From: Dyadobacter luteus
GTDB taxonomy: Bacteria; Bacteroidota; Bacteroidia; Cytophagales; Spirosomataceae
Reading direction: 5' to 3'
Length of the DNA stretch: 64,000 nt
Assembly: GCF_003383615.1 (NCBI RefSeq)
Contig: NZ_QNUL01000009.1
Location: 124,001 to 188,000 of the forward strand
The notes below the pieces were generated by a model. It searched no databases and was not told where the DNA came from. It worked only from the letters and a program-made list of their open reading frames with translations. Below are positions 54,033 to 62,966 of this stretch, in pieces. Each line of letters starts with the position of its first letter. Position 1 is the first letter of the stretch. A program made the translations under genes and the position numbers.

Positions 54033-54881
54033 ATGATACATCAAAATGAAAAGGCTCCGAAAATATGGTTTATAACAGGTACTTCACGTGGATTCGGACG
54101 CGTTTGGACGGAAGCTATCCTGCAACGCGGCGATAAAGTAGCAGCCACAGCACGCTCGCTGGAAAGTATTGCTGACTTCAAAGAAAAATACGGCGATAAT
54201 GTGCTGACACTTGAACTGGATGTTACCAACCCAGGTCAGGTGAAAGAGGCTGTTGAGCGGGCTCACGCACATTTCGGAAGGCTCGATATTGTACTCAACA
54301 ACGCTGGTTATTCACTGGTTGCGACGATCGAAGAAGCAGAGCCGGATGAAGTAAAGGCGATGTACGAAACAAATATCTTTGGTCCCTTGGCAGTGATCAA
54401 AGCTGCATTGCCACTTTTAAGAAAACAGGGTGGCGGTCACATTATGGGGACCTCCAGCAACCTTGGCCATGTTACGCTTCCTGTCATCGGCTATTACGCT
54501 TCATCCAAATGGGCATTTGAATCGATACATGAAAGTCTGGCTATGGAGGTCAAAGATTTTGGAATAAAAGTAACTATTATCGAGCCGGGTGCTTACGCAA
54601 CAGAGTTTGGAAGTCAGGAGTCGCTGAAATTCTCCGCCGGGATGGATATCTATACTGATTTCAAGAATCAATTCTTCCAGCAACTGCAGAGTCTTGAAAG
54701 AGGTGATCCCGCAGCAACGCCACAGGCTATTTTACAGATCGCCGATGCAGAAAATCCACCGCTTCGTTTCTTTCTGGGAAGCCATAATCTCCCCGGAGTT
54801 AAGCAGGCCTACGGGGAAAGGATCTCAGTTTGGGAAGAATGGGATTCACTGGCCAGCTCGGCCCAGGGTCAGGCGAAATAA
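54033..54881 (+). CDS. SDR-family NAD(P)-dependent oxidoreductase
   Basis: This 282-residue protein is a classical short-chain dehydrogenase. It has the cofactor motif TGTSRGFGR (TGxxxGxG), NNAG at about residue 89, a catalytic Ser in GTSSNLGH and YYASSKW (YxxxK). An Arg in the cofactor loop region (TARSLE) suggests NADP preference. The C-terminal extension matches the group of SDR proteins commonly induced by AraC regulators in Bacteroidota. Substrate is unknown. A regulator gene follows on the same strand. Confidence 0.92.
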   Translation: MIHQNEKAPKIWFITGTSRGFGRVWTEAILQRGDKVAATARSLESIADFKEKYGDNVLTLELDVTNPGQVKEAVERAHAHFGRLDIVLNNAGYSLVATIEEAEPDEVKAMYETNIFGPLAVIKAALPLLRKQGGGHIMGTSSNLGHVTLPVIGYYASSKWAFESIHESLAMEVKDFGIKVTIIEPGAYATEFGSQESLKFSAGMDIYTDFKNQFFQQLQSLERGDPAATPQAILQIADAENPPLRFFLGSHNLPGVKQAYGERISVWEEWDSLASSAQGQAK

Positions 54882-54907
54882 CTTTCAACACCCTTCTATT
54901 AAAAATC

Positions 54908-54943
54908 AACGCCGGCCGGCACATTCTGTGTCGGGCCGGCGTT
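54908..54943 (+). terminator. GC-rich hairpin between the SDR and AraC genes
   Basis: Arms AACGCCGGCC (54908-54917) and GGCCGGCGTT (54934-54943) are perfect over 10 bp with a 16-nt loop. There is no U-tract, and the right arm ends 2 bp before the ATG at 54946. It could terminate the SDR transcript or cover the start of the regulator gene. Confidence 0.6.
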
Positions 54944-54966
54944 ATATGAATTCAAACACGGACAAC

Positions 54967-55884
54967 ATGTCAAACCATCATCAATTCGTCTCTATATCCG
55001 ATGCACACAGGGCTTTTGGTTTACCCAAACCACTTCATCCGCTGATCAGTCTGCTCAATCAGAACGAAGATCCCGTGCAACTGAATACTTTCCCGGATAC
55101 ACATGTGCTGACGTTTTATAAAATCTCCTACAAGCCAAAACTCAGCGGCAAGGTGCGCTACGGACAGGATTACTATGATTTCGATGAAGGCGGGCTCTTG
55201 TTTGCAGCACCAAATCAGATTATCGGAGGACTGGAGGATGATGCCAGTAACTCTATCCCATGCTCGTCTCATACGCTGTTGATCCATCCGGATTTTCTGT
55301 GGAATCATCCTCTGGCGAAAAAAATCCGTCAGTATGGTTTTTTCTATTACACGACCAACGAGGCGCTGCACCTTTCCGAATCAGAGAGAGATACGATTAT
55401 TTCTGTTTTTGAAATGATTGGCAATGAACTCAAAGGAAGGATTGATGATTTCAGCCAGCAGATTATCATCTCCCAAATCGAACTGCTGCTCAACTACGCC
55501 GAACGCTTTTACAGACGCCAGTTTATTACCCGCAAATCAGTGAGCAACGAACTGATGCAAAAACTGGACGATGTTGTGGCAGATTACTTTGACAAAGAGG
55601 TAACGACCAACCAGGGACTACCCACGGTTAACTACATTGCCGAACAGATGAATCTTTCGCCGAGCTATCTGAGTGACATGCTCCGCTCTCTGATCGGTTT
55701 GAATGCCCAGCAGTACCTGCACAGCAAGCTCATTGACAAAGCCAAAGAAAAGCTATCGACCACCAATCTTTCTGTAAGTGAGGTTGCTTTTGCATTGGGA
55801 TTCGAGCATTCACAATCTTTCAGCAAACTGTTTAAAACAAAAACAAACCTGTCTCCTTTGGAGTTTAGAAGGTCGTTTAACTAA
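54967..55884 (+). CDS. AraC-family transcriptional regulator
   Basis: About 305 residues from ATG 54967; another ATG lies seven codons upstream at 54946, directly against the hairpin, and the frame stays open into the SDR gene without further domain content. The N-terminal part is a cupin-like sensor domain (YYDFDEGGLLFAAPNQII). The C-terminal ~100 residues hold the double helix-turn-helix (YIAEQMNLSPSYLSDMLRSLIG and VSEVAFALGFEHSQSFSKLFKTKT). It probably controls the SDR gene and itself. The cupin domain would sense a small ligand. Confidence 0.9.
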   Translation: MSNHHQFVSISDAHRAFGLPKPLHPLISLLNQNEDPVQLNTFPDTHVLTFYKISYKPKLSGKVRYGQDYYDFDEGGLLFAAPNQIIGGLEDDASNSIPCSSHTLLIHPDFLWNHPLAKKIRQYGFFYYTTNEALHLSESERDTIISVFEMIGNELKGRIDDFSQQIIISQIELLLNYAERFYRRQFITRKSVSNELMQKLDDVVADYFDKEVTTNQGLPTVNYIAEQMNLSPSYLSDMLRSLIGLNAQQYLHSKLIDKAKEKLSTTNLSVSEVAFALGFEHSQSFSKLFKTKTNLSPLEFRRSFN

Positions 55885-56240
55885 CAAGCATAACCACAGA
55901 TGGCTTGATATGATCACAAATCAGCGGTTTGTAACTTCTTTGAACCATGAGATTCTATCCTCCAACATGCCGGTCAGCAAATTATAACTGCTAGAGATAC
56001 AGCAACAGCCTGCTTCTGGCCGATTCCGAAATTTTCTTCCCCCAGCAAATAGCACTTTAAGAAGGGCAACACGTCACAAATTGATCAATCAGAAGAAAAA
56101 ATAGAATATCATCCAGTTCAGCGCCGGGAGTTGGTGGTACGATAAAAAAACAATTTTGATTTTTGCCACAATTGTAATCTTCAATGATTTGTTTTGTCTA
56201 TTAAATTTATAGACTTAATATTCTTACTTCCATTACCACC
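55885..56240. other. Gene-free stretch after the AraC gene
   Basis: No supported gene. A short palindrome ATTGATCAAT lies near 56084. The AT-rich part from about 56160 to 56240 precedes the leader ORF and probably holds the locus D promoter, though I could not assign exact elements. Confidence 0.4.
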
Positions 56241-56348
56241 ATGCATTTATTCTGTTCCGCGGTTACCCGAACCGGCGGTTTTTTCATGTTTGTCAGTGTT
56301 CTTCACTCAATATCCACCTCTGATTTAATACGAGAAACAGCCAGATAA
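56241..56348 (+). CDS. Candidate 35-residue leader peptide upstream of susC (locus D)
   Basis: ATG at 56241 to TAA at 56346-56348 encodes a short peptide beginning HLFCSAVTRTGGFF. Its codons 6-13 form a hairpin followed by a T-run (56257-56284), so translation of the ORF would melt the hairpin. It lies 186 bp ahead of the susC start. It could be chance; the placement is what makes it interesting. Confidence 0.3.
   Translation: MHLFCSAVTRTGGFFMFVSVLHSISTSDLIRETAR
56257..56284 (+). terminator. Terminator-like hairpin in the locus D leader
   Basis: CCGCGGTT (56257-56264) pairs with AACCGGCGG (56270-56278) with one bulged base and a 5-nt loop, and T follows at 56279-56284. It lies upstream of susC and inside a short ORF, so it may be an attenuator. 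From 56349 to 56534 I see no other feature. Confidence 0.55.
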
Positions 56349-56534
56349 CCCATGTTCATTGCGTCTTTTTCAATATTGGAGGTATTTCCTGCCTGCCATA
56401 ATAAGCGCACCGAGAACAATTTAATCAGCTCACAGTAAGAGCATTCATCCACCATGTATCATTTCAAATACAGCAATAGCTGCAAGTTCAACCAAGTGCC
56501 ATGAATCCATCGCAGGAAAAAACAAGTATGACTT

Positions 56535-59500
56535 ATGAAAAATAAATTACCATCTCTACAGCCTGGTCACCCAGGCTTCTTTCGAAAATTAAACTACGCT
56601 TTTCTAATGGTTTTGTGCGTCGCTTTTACCAGCCACGCGCAAAACGTAATCAGGGGAACAGTGCTCGACGAAGCTAATCAGGCCATCGTTGGCGCCACGG
56701 TAACCATTAAATCAGCCGGCACGGGGGCCGTTACTGACGGCGAGGGAAAATTCAGTCTCACAACCAGCAAAGCCTTACCGCTCACACTTACTGTGAGTTA
56801 TCTGGGATACAAAACCCAGGAATTATCAACAGGATCGGGACAGGAGCCTGTGCGCGTTCTATTGGCAGAAACAACCAACCAGCTTGATGAAACTGTTGTA
56901 GTAGGTTATACCACTTCAAAAAGATCAAGTTACACAGGATCCGTAGCAGTTGTCAATGCCAAAGACCTTGAAAATCTGCAGATTACAACAATAGGCAAAG
57001 CTTTGCAGGGAACGATCCCCGGGCTGCAATCCATAGCTGCAACAGGTCAGCCGGGGGCAGACGCAGAGCTGTTTGTGCGTGGTGTGGGATCGGTGAATGC
57101 TTCTGCAGCACCACTTTATGTGATTGATGGTATTCCGGGAGGCGATGCTAACAATTTGAACCCCAGAGACATTCAATCCATTTCGGTTTTAAAGGATGCT
57201 AGTGCGAGTGCACTTTACGGTTCAAGAGGAGCCAACGGAGTTATCGTGATTACAACCAAAACCGGGTCGCTGAATTCAAAACCCAACTTCAATTTCTCGG
57301 TAAACTATGGTGTTACCGGGCGCGCTGTGAAGGACTATTCGTATTTGTCGGCAAAAGATTATTATGAGCTGCAATGGGAGGCACTTCGCAATACTCAATT
57401 GGATCAGGGTAAAACAGCTGATGTAGCCGCTCAGTATGCTACTGACTACCTGGTAGAAGGTGCTCTGAAAGTCAATATCTTCGGGCCTAACTACCCAAAA
57501 CCGGTAGGTCTGGATGGCAAAGTGGTGGCAGGTGCAACTCCGCTGTGGAACGACGACTGGGGCAAAGCCATTTCACGTCCGGGGATCCGCCAGCAATACG
57601 ATCTGAGTGTAAACGGTGGAAGTGCCAACACCAAGTATTTCCTGTCGGCTGGTTATCTGAACGAGCAGGGCTGGATCAGAACATCCGATTTCAGAAGATA
57701 CAATCTGCGCACTAATCTGCAGTCAAAAATCAACAAGTGGCTCGATATCGGTACCAATATCTCGTTATCATCCGGTTTACAAAAATCACCTAACCAAAGC
57801 GATAGCAACACGGGCAACTTTGCCAATTTCCAAAGACTTATATCCAATATCTATCCTGTTTACGAGCGCAATGCCGACGGATCCTACATCCTGGATGAGC
57901 AGGGAAATAAAAGATGGGATTACGGAAGATGGCGGCCAACGACTGCTGCCAGTGGTTCAAACATTCTGGGCTCAGCGGAAAATGCCATATCAGGACAGCA
58001 GACCGATGCTGTATTGCTGGGAACAAACTTTACCCTTACGTTTTTACCAGGATTGTTCCTGAAAACAACTGCCAATATCGACTATCGCGCGGTAACATCT
58101 CACAGCTACTCGCACTCTTACTATAGCACCGGAGTGATCACCGATGGTGCAGGTTCGGCATCAAGAAGCTCAAACCGTCTGCTGAATTATACGGTAAACA
58201 GCTTCCTGAATTATTCTGTCAATCTGGGCGCAAACCATTCTTTAAGTTTGCTGGCCGGACCGGAAATTTATGTAAACAATCTTTCATCACTGTCAGGGAG
58301 CCGTACAGGGTTTCAGGTATTGGGTAAAACCGAACCATCTGCCGGAACAGTCAGTGGCGTATTCAACGGTACATCTGACGATTACAAGCTGGCGAGTGGC
58401 TTGGCCAAACTGGATTATGATTATCTGGGACGTTACCACTTCTCAACAAGCTACCGCCGTGATGGTTCTTCCCGTTTCAGCAAACAGGCACGTTGGGGGA
58501 ACTTCTGGTCTGTGGGAGCTGCATGGAATATCAAACAGGAACAATTCCTGAAAAATGTATCTACGCTGGATAATCTGAACCTTCGGGCCAGTTACGGAGC
58601 TCAGGGAAATGACAACATACTTACTTCGGGCGGCAGCATTAATAACTACGCTTACGGAGGATTCTACTCGATCTATAACAGTCTTGACAGACTGGGCCTG
58701 TTACCATCTGACCTTCCGACACCTGACCTGAAATGGGAAACTAACCTGAATCTTAATTTCGGGGTAGACGTGTCTTTGTTCAATAACAGACTTATCGCGC
58801 AGCTGGATATCTTCGACCGTCAGTCAAAGGATTTGATATTCAATAAACCTCTTTCTCCATCAACAGGTTACAGCGGAATCAACGCCAACATCGGTTCATT
58901 GAGCAACAGAGGTATTGACGGACAGATCACGGCCGTTCCGGTTCGCAATAAGGATTTCAAATGGAACCTGACACTGAATTTCGGACATTATACCAATAAG
59001 ATCACAAAACTCCCGCAGAAAGAAATACTTACAGGCGCAATAGGCCAATACGGAAACACAAAGAAACTGGTAGAGGGCGGATCTATTTATGACTTTTATA
59101 TCAAAGAGTGGGCTGGCGTGAATCCTGCGAACGGAAAAGCAACCTGGCATAAAGATGTTCTGGATGAGAACAAAAACGTAACAGGACGTACTACTACAGA
59201 GAACCAGACAGAGGCGACACCTTATTTTCAGGGCAGTTCCCTACCCGACTTTTATGGTGGTTTCACCAACAACGTTTCTTACAAAAACTTCGATTTCTCA
59301 TTCCTGTTATCTTACAGTCTGGGAGGTAAAATCTTTGACGGGGATCAGCCGATGGTCTCTCACTTAGGTAACGCACCGGGCCGCGCATGGTCAGAGGAGG
59401 CGCTCAACCGCTGGACTCCCGAGAACCTGAATACAGATTTCCCCCGCTTATCGTATGTGTCAGATGCATGGAACACGATTCCTTCAACAAGGTTCCTGTA

Positions 59501-59729
59501 TGATGCGACCTATGCAAGGCTGAAAAACATCGCGATTTCCTACACATTGCCACAAAGCCTTGTTTCGAGATTGTCTTTGTCAGATGTAAAACTTCGCCTT
59601 GTGGGTGATAACATCCTGACCTTTTACGGACACAAAGGACTGGATCCAGAGCAGACTGTTTCAGGTTCTACCTTCTACCGATACCCTGCACAAAAATCAT
59701 TTTCAGCAGTTTTAAATGTATCATTTTAA
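56535..59729 (+). CDS. SusC/RagA-family TonB-dependent transporter (locus D)
   Basis: This 1064-residue protein has a signal peptide (ending TSHA-QN), a carboxypeptidase-regulatory-like domain (IRGTVLDEANQAIVGATVTIK), a TonB-box region (LDETVVVGYTTSK), a plug (AELFVRGVGSVNASAAPLYVIDG) and a barrel ending SAVLNVSF. It lacks an STN domain, and there is no sigma/FecR pair. Only a SusD gene accompanies it, so the substrate is unknown. It is the only SusC on the + strand in this window. Confidence 0.93.
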   Translation: MKNKLPSLQPGHPGFFRKLNYAFLMVLCVAFTSHAQNVIRGTVLDEANQAIVGATVTIKSAGTGAVTDGEGKFSLTTSKALPLTLTVSYLGYKTQELSTGSGQEPVRVLLAETTNQLDETVVVGYTTSKRSSYTGSVAVVNAKDLENLQITTIGKALQGTIPGLQSIAATGQPGADAELFVRGVGSVNASAAPLYVIDGIPGGDANNLNPRDIQSISVLKDASASALYGSRGANGVIVITTKTGSLNSKPNFNFSVNYGVTGRAVKDYSYLSAKDYYELQWEALRNTQLDQGKTADVAAQYATDYLVEGALKVNIFGPNYPKPVGLDGKVVAGATPLWNDDWGKAISRPGIRQQYDLSVNGGSANTKYFLSAGYLNEQGWIRTSDFRRYNLRTNLQSKINKWLDIGTNISLSSGLQKSPNQSDSNTGNFANFQRLISNIYPVYERNADGSYILDEQGNKRWDYGRWRPTTAASGSNILGSAENAISGQQTDAVLLGTNFTLTFLPGLFLKTTANIDYRAVTSHSYSHSYYSTGVITDGAGSASRSSNRLLNYTVNSFLNYSVNLGANHSLSLLAGPEIYVNNLSSLSGSRTGFQVLGKTEPSAGTVSGVFNGTSDDYKLASGLAKLDYDYLGRYHFSTSYRRDGSSRFSKQARWGNFWSVGAAWNIKQEQFLKNVSTLDNLNLRASYGAQGNDNILTSGGSINNYAYGGFYSIYNSLDRLGLLPSDLPTPDLKWETNLNLNFGVDVSLFNNRLIAQLDIFDRQSKDLIFNKPLSPSTGYSGINANIGSLSNRGIDGQITAVPVRNKDFKWNLTLNFGHYTNKITKLPQKEILTGAIGQYGNTKKLVEGGSIYDFYIKEWAGVNPANGKATWHKDVLDENKNVTGRTTTENQTEATPYFQGSSLPDFYGGFTNNVSYKNFDFSFLLSYSLGGKIFDGDQPMVSHLGNAPGRAWSEEALNRWTPENLNTDFPRLSYVSDAWNTIPSTRFLYDATYARLKNIAISYTLPQSLVSRLSLSDVKLRLVGDNILTFYGHKGLDPEQTVSGSTFYRYPAQKSFSAVLNVSF

Positions 59730-59748
59730 CTACAAATCTTATCAAACT

Positions 59749-61245
59749 ATGATACGTAAATTCAGTTATTTACTAGTCGCTCTCGCATCTTTTACATCAT
59801 GCAGCGACGATTTCTTCGATACCGCTCCGGCAACACAGATTACAACTCCTGAGGTTTTCACTTCAGAGGCAAACATAGATGCATTCCTGAATGGCTCGAT
59901 CCGCTTTTTACTGGAAAACAGCACATCTCAGGACAATCCGGGCCTGCCTACCATTTTTCTTACACACGATGTGATGGGCGAAGATGCCTTTGCGCGTGAT
60001 GGCCGTTATGGATTCAGAGACTCTTATCCTTACCGCGATCCGTTCGATAATACAACGCGACGCGCTCTGTTTTTCTGGACCTTACAGTACACATCTATCG
60101 ACCACGCCAATAACCTGATTGCCAATATCAAAATTGACGATGCAAGTAAGGCTAGTTTGAAACACCTCAAAGGTCAGGCTTACGCGCTGCGCGCGCACAA
60201 TTACCTCAATCTGGTCAGACAGTATCAATTTACCTATGTCAAAGACGCGTCTGCAAAGGCGGTACCTATTTATACAGATCCGACAACACCAAGTACGGTA
60301 CCCAAGCCAAGAGCCACGGTTGCAGAGATTTATGCTCAAGTAATCAGTGATTTGACAGAAGCTGAAAAGCTGCTTGCCGGTTTTGAGCGTACGGTTAAAA
60401 ATCGTCCTAACCTCAATGTTGTATATGGCTTATTTGCCCGCACGTACCTTACACAGGAGAAGTGGGAGCTGGCACGTGACTACGCTGCCAAAGCAAGATC
60501 GGGTTATCCGATTATGACCCCTGTGCAGTATACGCAAGGATTCAACGATGTAAGTAACCAGGAATGGATCTGGGGGCATCCGCAAACGATCACCCAGAAC
60601 AAAGGCGGTTCTTCGTACATGGCCTATATCGAAACCACTCCGTATGCAACCGATGCTGCCGGCACCAACCTTTACTACGGCTACAACAGCATCATGCCGG
60701 ATCCGAATTTCATAGCTTTGTTTGAGCAGAACGATATTCGTAAATCATTATTCGAGATTGCCAAACAGCCAACGGAGGCATTGTACAGAGGATATCGGTA
60801 CAAAAAATTCAGAAACAAATATCCGACCTACGATGCACATATTGTCCTGATGCGCTCCTCAGAACAACTTTTAATTGAAGCTGAAAGTAAAGCAAGACTA
60901 AACGATGTTACCGGAGCTACCACGACTTTGAACGAACTGAGACGCCAGCGTGGCCTGGCAGATTTGTCGGGACTGGATAAAAATAAACTGATCGACGAGA
61001 TTCTGCTGGAACGACGCAAGGAGCTTTGGGGGGAAGGTTTCCGCTTGTACGATATACTAAGAACGCAAACTGCTCCGGTAAGAAAGGAAACGACAGAGAA
61101 ATTTGTCGATACCCGTGGTAACACGGTGAGTATTCTTGGCCATTGGATCACCAAGTTTCCTGATGGAACGGCATTGGTTCCCAACAGCAAATACTACCTG
61201 TTTCCTATTCCGTTGAACGAGATTAACAATAATCCGAATTTGTAG
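59749..61245 (+). CDS. SusD/RagB-family surface lipoprotein (locus D)
   Basis: About 498 residues from ATG 59749, 19 bp after the susC stop; an in-frame ATG at 59716 would overlap susC and spoil the signal. A lipobox is present (LVALASFTSCSDD). SusD landmarks are LKGQAYALRAHNYLNLVRQYQF, VLMRSSEQLLIEAESKARL, LNELRRQRGLADL and LLERRKELWGEGFRLYDILR. It closes the locus D operon. Confidence 0.92.
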   Translation: MIRKFSYLLVALASFTSCSDDFFDTAPATQITTPEVFTSEANIDAFLNGSIRFLLENSTSQDNPGLPTIFLTHDVMGEDAFARDGRYGFRDSYPYRDPFDNTTRRALFFWTLQYTSIDHANNLIANIKIDDASKASLKHLKGQAYALRAHNYLNLVRQYQFTYVKDASAKAVPIYTDPTTPSTVPKPRATVAEIYAQVISDLTEAEKLLAGFERTVKNRPNLNVVYGLFARTYLTQEKWELARDYAAKARSGYPIMTPVQYTQGFNDVSNQEWIWGHPQTITQNKGGSSYMAYIETTPYATDAAGTNLYYGYNSIMPDPNFIALFEQNDIRKSLFEIAKQPTEALYRGYRYKKFRNKYPTYDAHIVLMRSSEQLLIEAESKARLNDVTGATTTLNELRRQRGLADLSGLDKNKLIDEILLERRKELWGEGFRLYDILRTQTAPVRKETTEKFVDTRGNTVSILGHWITKFPDGTALVPNSKYYLFPIPLNEINNNPNL

Positions 61246-61267
61246 GTTACGGATTCAAAAACTTAGA

Positions 61268-61298
61268 AAAGCCTTGTCCAACTTCCGGGCAGGGCTTT
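61268..61298 (+). terminator. Intrinsic terminator after susD (locus D)
   Basis: A stem of 11 bp (61268-61278 with 61288-61298, including two G-U pairs) around AAAGCCTTGTC, followed by CTCATTATC. It lies 23 bp past the susD stop. Confidence 0.6.
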
Positions 61299-61565
61299 CT
61301 CATTATCACCGGCTGCCACTGCGTTTTAACAGAGCATCCACTTGTTACAACACAGCCCTATGAGTTGTCTTGCTCCAACTCGACCAGTATCTTCAAACAT
61401 TCTCGTTAGGATGCAGATATGAACCTGCTGGCCCCCGGGTTTAACGACTCGAATTGTGGCCATAAGCTGAATAGTCGTCAAGATGACTAAGATGCTGTGT
61501 AAGTGCGCAATCTTCCATGCTGGCTCCGCCCCTCTTATCACAATAAAAGCCTGTACCAGACCTTT
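61299..61565. other. Gene-free remainder after locus D
   Basis: With the terminator this makes about 320 bp without a supported gene. A 71-codon frame exists on the minus strand (61326-61541), but I recognise no family in it. A small GAGTTG/CAACTC inverted repeat lies inside. It could be a worn remnant of something, but nothing proves it. Confidence 0.35.
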
Positions 61566-61997
61566 TCACTGTTTGAAACCGATGTAAATCTCTTTGCGCT
61601 GAGGATAATTTGACAAAGTCTGGATCAAGGGAACAGCGAAGGCATAAGTACCGTCGGTTCTGCGAATAGCCGGAAAAGGTATCACAGCCTTACCTTCTAG
61701 GGATGCATCTTTATTTTGTGAAATCAAATCCGCTAGATCATAATCGTAACCATTTACGACAGGCAGCACCACATGTAATACAAGAGAACTATCCCTTATT
61801 TCACCCGCCGATGCTATTCTTACCACTACCTTGCTCTTCCATCTGGTAACAGACGTGTTAATAGAAAAACTTTGACCCTTACTTTCTACATGTACAGACT
61901 TCCCCAAAACAAGCTCAACTTGCTTCTCAATAGGCTGTGCCTTGCTATTCGAAGCAATAAAATTGAATATTAATAATATTAAAATATATTTTTTCAT
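61566..61997 (-). CDS. Small secreted protein of unknown function
   Basis: About 143 residues from ATG 61997, with a signal peptide (KKYILILLIFNFIASNSKAQ). The mature part is beta-rich, with a pattern suggesting an Ig-like or plasma-membrane-binding sandwich (SFSINTSVTRWKSKVVVRIAS, LVLHVVLPVVNGYDYDL, YPQRKEIYIGFKQ). There are no cysteines in the mature part and no motif I recognise. The upstream AT-rich region holds its promoter. It is not clearly in an operon. Confidence 0.65.
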   Translation of the reverse strand: MKKYILILLIFNFIASNSKAQPIEKQVELVLGKSVHVESKGQSFSINTSVTRWKSKVVVRIASAGEIRDSSLVLHVVLPVVNGYDYDLADLISQNKDASLEGKAVIPFPAIRRTDGTYAFAVPLIQTLSNYPQRKEIYIGFKQ

Positions 61998-62544
61998 AAA
62001 ATCGGACATATGTATATAACTGTTACCTAAATCTAAATATTTATTCCATTAAACAAGATTTATTAAATGTTATGATTTTTATGAATAAAATAGAGTTCAA
62101 AATACCCGCAGCAAATCCCTTTATTCAGATAGCAATACTTCTACTATTTATTTTTAAGATGACTATATACACCTTGATGAAAAATTAACTTTATTAACAG
62201 GGAAGTGAATTATTTAACGAAATAATAAAAGTGTAATTAATCCATTTCGCACACAGAGCAGGTGATTATAAAACGTTTCCTGTCAGAAGACAATCTTTCT
62301 CGAAAATTGCAATTGTCATAAAGCTTTGGGTTGCAGGTTAACACGCGAACCGCTATCTGGCTTCCACAACTCACTCACGCCTTACTATAAACGTTTTTCT
62401 TTGGGTAAACCATTGTTTTGGAAGCACTGGAAAATATATCACTATTACCCAAAGCAATACTCAGGTCCCGCCTTAGCAGAACCTGATAACCTTAAAATCG
62501 GAAGTCAATTTTCGTATACGTGCCTTTATCTGCCTGATAACCCC
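61998..62544. other. AT-rich gene-poor region with an inverted repeat
   Basis: No firm gene in about 550 bp. A 35-codon ORF (62081-62188) would encode a small protein with one hydrophobic stretch, but I cannot support it. An inverted repeat CTTTGGGTAA (62399-62408) / TTACCCAAAG (62445-62454) encloses a 36-nt loop. It is about 90 bp past the stop of the receiver-like gene and may be its transcript end, though no U-tract follows. Confidence 0.4.
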
Positions 62545-62916
62545 TTAATTATCATTTAAAGAGACAAACCTTTGTACATTGCCAATCAGTTCTATCTCAT
62601 CTCCCTGAAAAATATCACAGTTATCCTTACTCAGCCCAACCTGACGGATACTCTCATCACAGGCATAAACAAAAAATTTAACACCGGGTTTGTGTCTGCT
62701 GATAAACGTGGTAAGTGAAATGACCTCCTGATAAGACGATCTGTCCCCGAGCAGTAAAATCACGGGAGACAGAGGTGTATTACTATTGAAACCAACGCTG
62801 TTTATAAAACCACTGATTGAACTGGTTTCTACATAGGACAGATTCTTTTCATCGAGCAATGAAACAACCTTCCTTCGGTTTCCGCTGAAATAATCAAAAA
62901 CAATTGTTTTTAACAT
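62545..62916 (-). CDS. Stand-alone degenerate receiver-like protein
   Basis: This 123-residue protein has the alternating beta/alpha pattern of response-regulator receiver domains: TIVFDYFSGNRRKVVSLL, then SPVILLLGDRSSYQEVISL, then VKFFVYACDESIRQVGL. The usual Asp pair near the N-terminus is reduced to one, and the strand-3 end reads LLLGD, with Gly in the phospho-acceptor position and an Asp one residue later. There is no output domain. It is the second gene of a two-gene unit, 50 bp after the LuxR-type regulator. Similarity to a receiver is my inference from the pattern. Confidence 0.6.
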   Translation of the reverse strand: MLKTIVFDYFSGNRRKVVSLLDEKNLSYVETSSISGFINSVGFNSNTPLSPVILLLGDRSSYQEVISLTTFISRHKPGVKFFVYACDESIRQVGLSKDNCDIFQGDEIELIGNVQRFVSLNDN

Positions 62917-62966
62917 AATCCATATGCCTAAGATTGTTCTGTAAGTTCATCCGTTATCCTATCTGT

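Noticed and set aside
54694..54945. N-terminal extension of the AraC frame into the SDR gene
   Set aside because: The extension is the SDR gene read in another frame and adds no regulator domain.
61326..61541. 71-codon ORF on the - strand, possible transposase remnant
   Set aside because: I could match no transposase motif and no inverted repeats flank it, so it is not reported as a gene or a mobile element.
62081..62188. 35-codon ORF with a hydrophobic stretch
   Set aside because: AT-rich sequence gives such ORFs by chance, and no upstream signal supports it.
62326..62559. 77-codon ORF on the + strand
   Set aside because: It begins with TTG, has no family match and overlaps the inverted repeat region and the end of the receiver-like gene.
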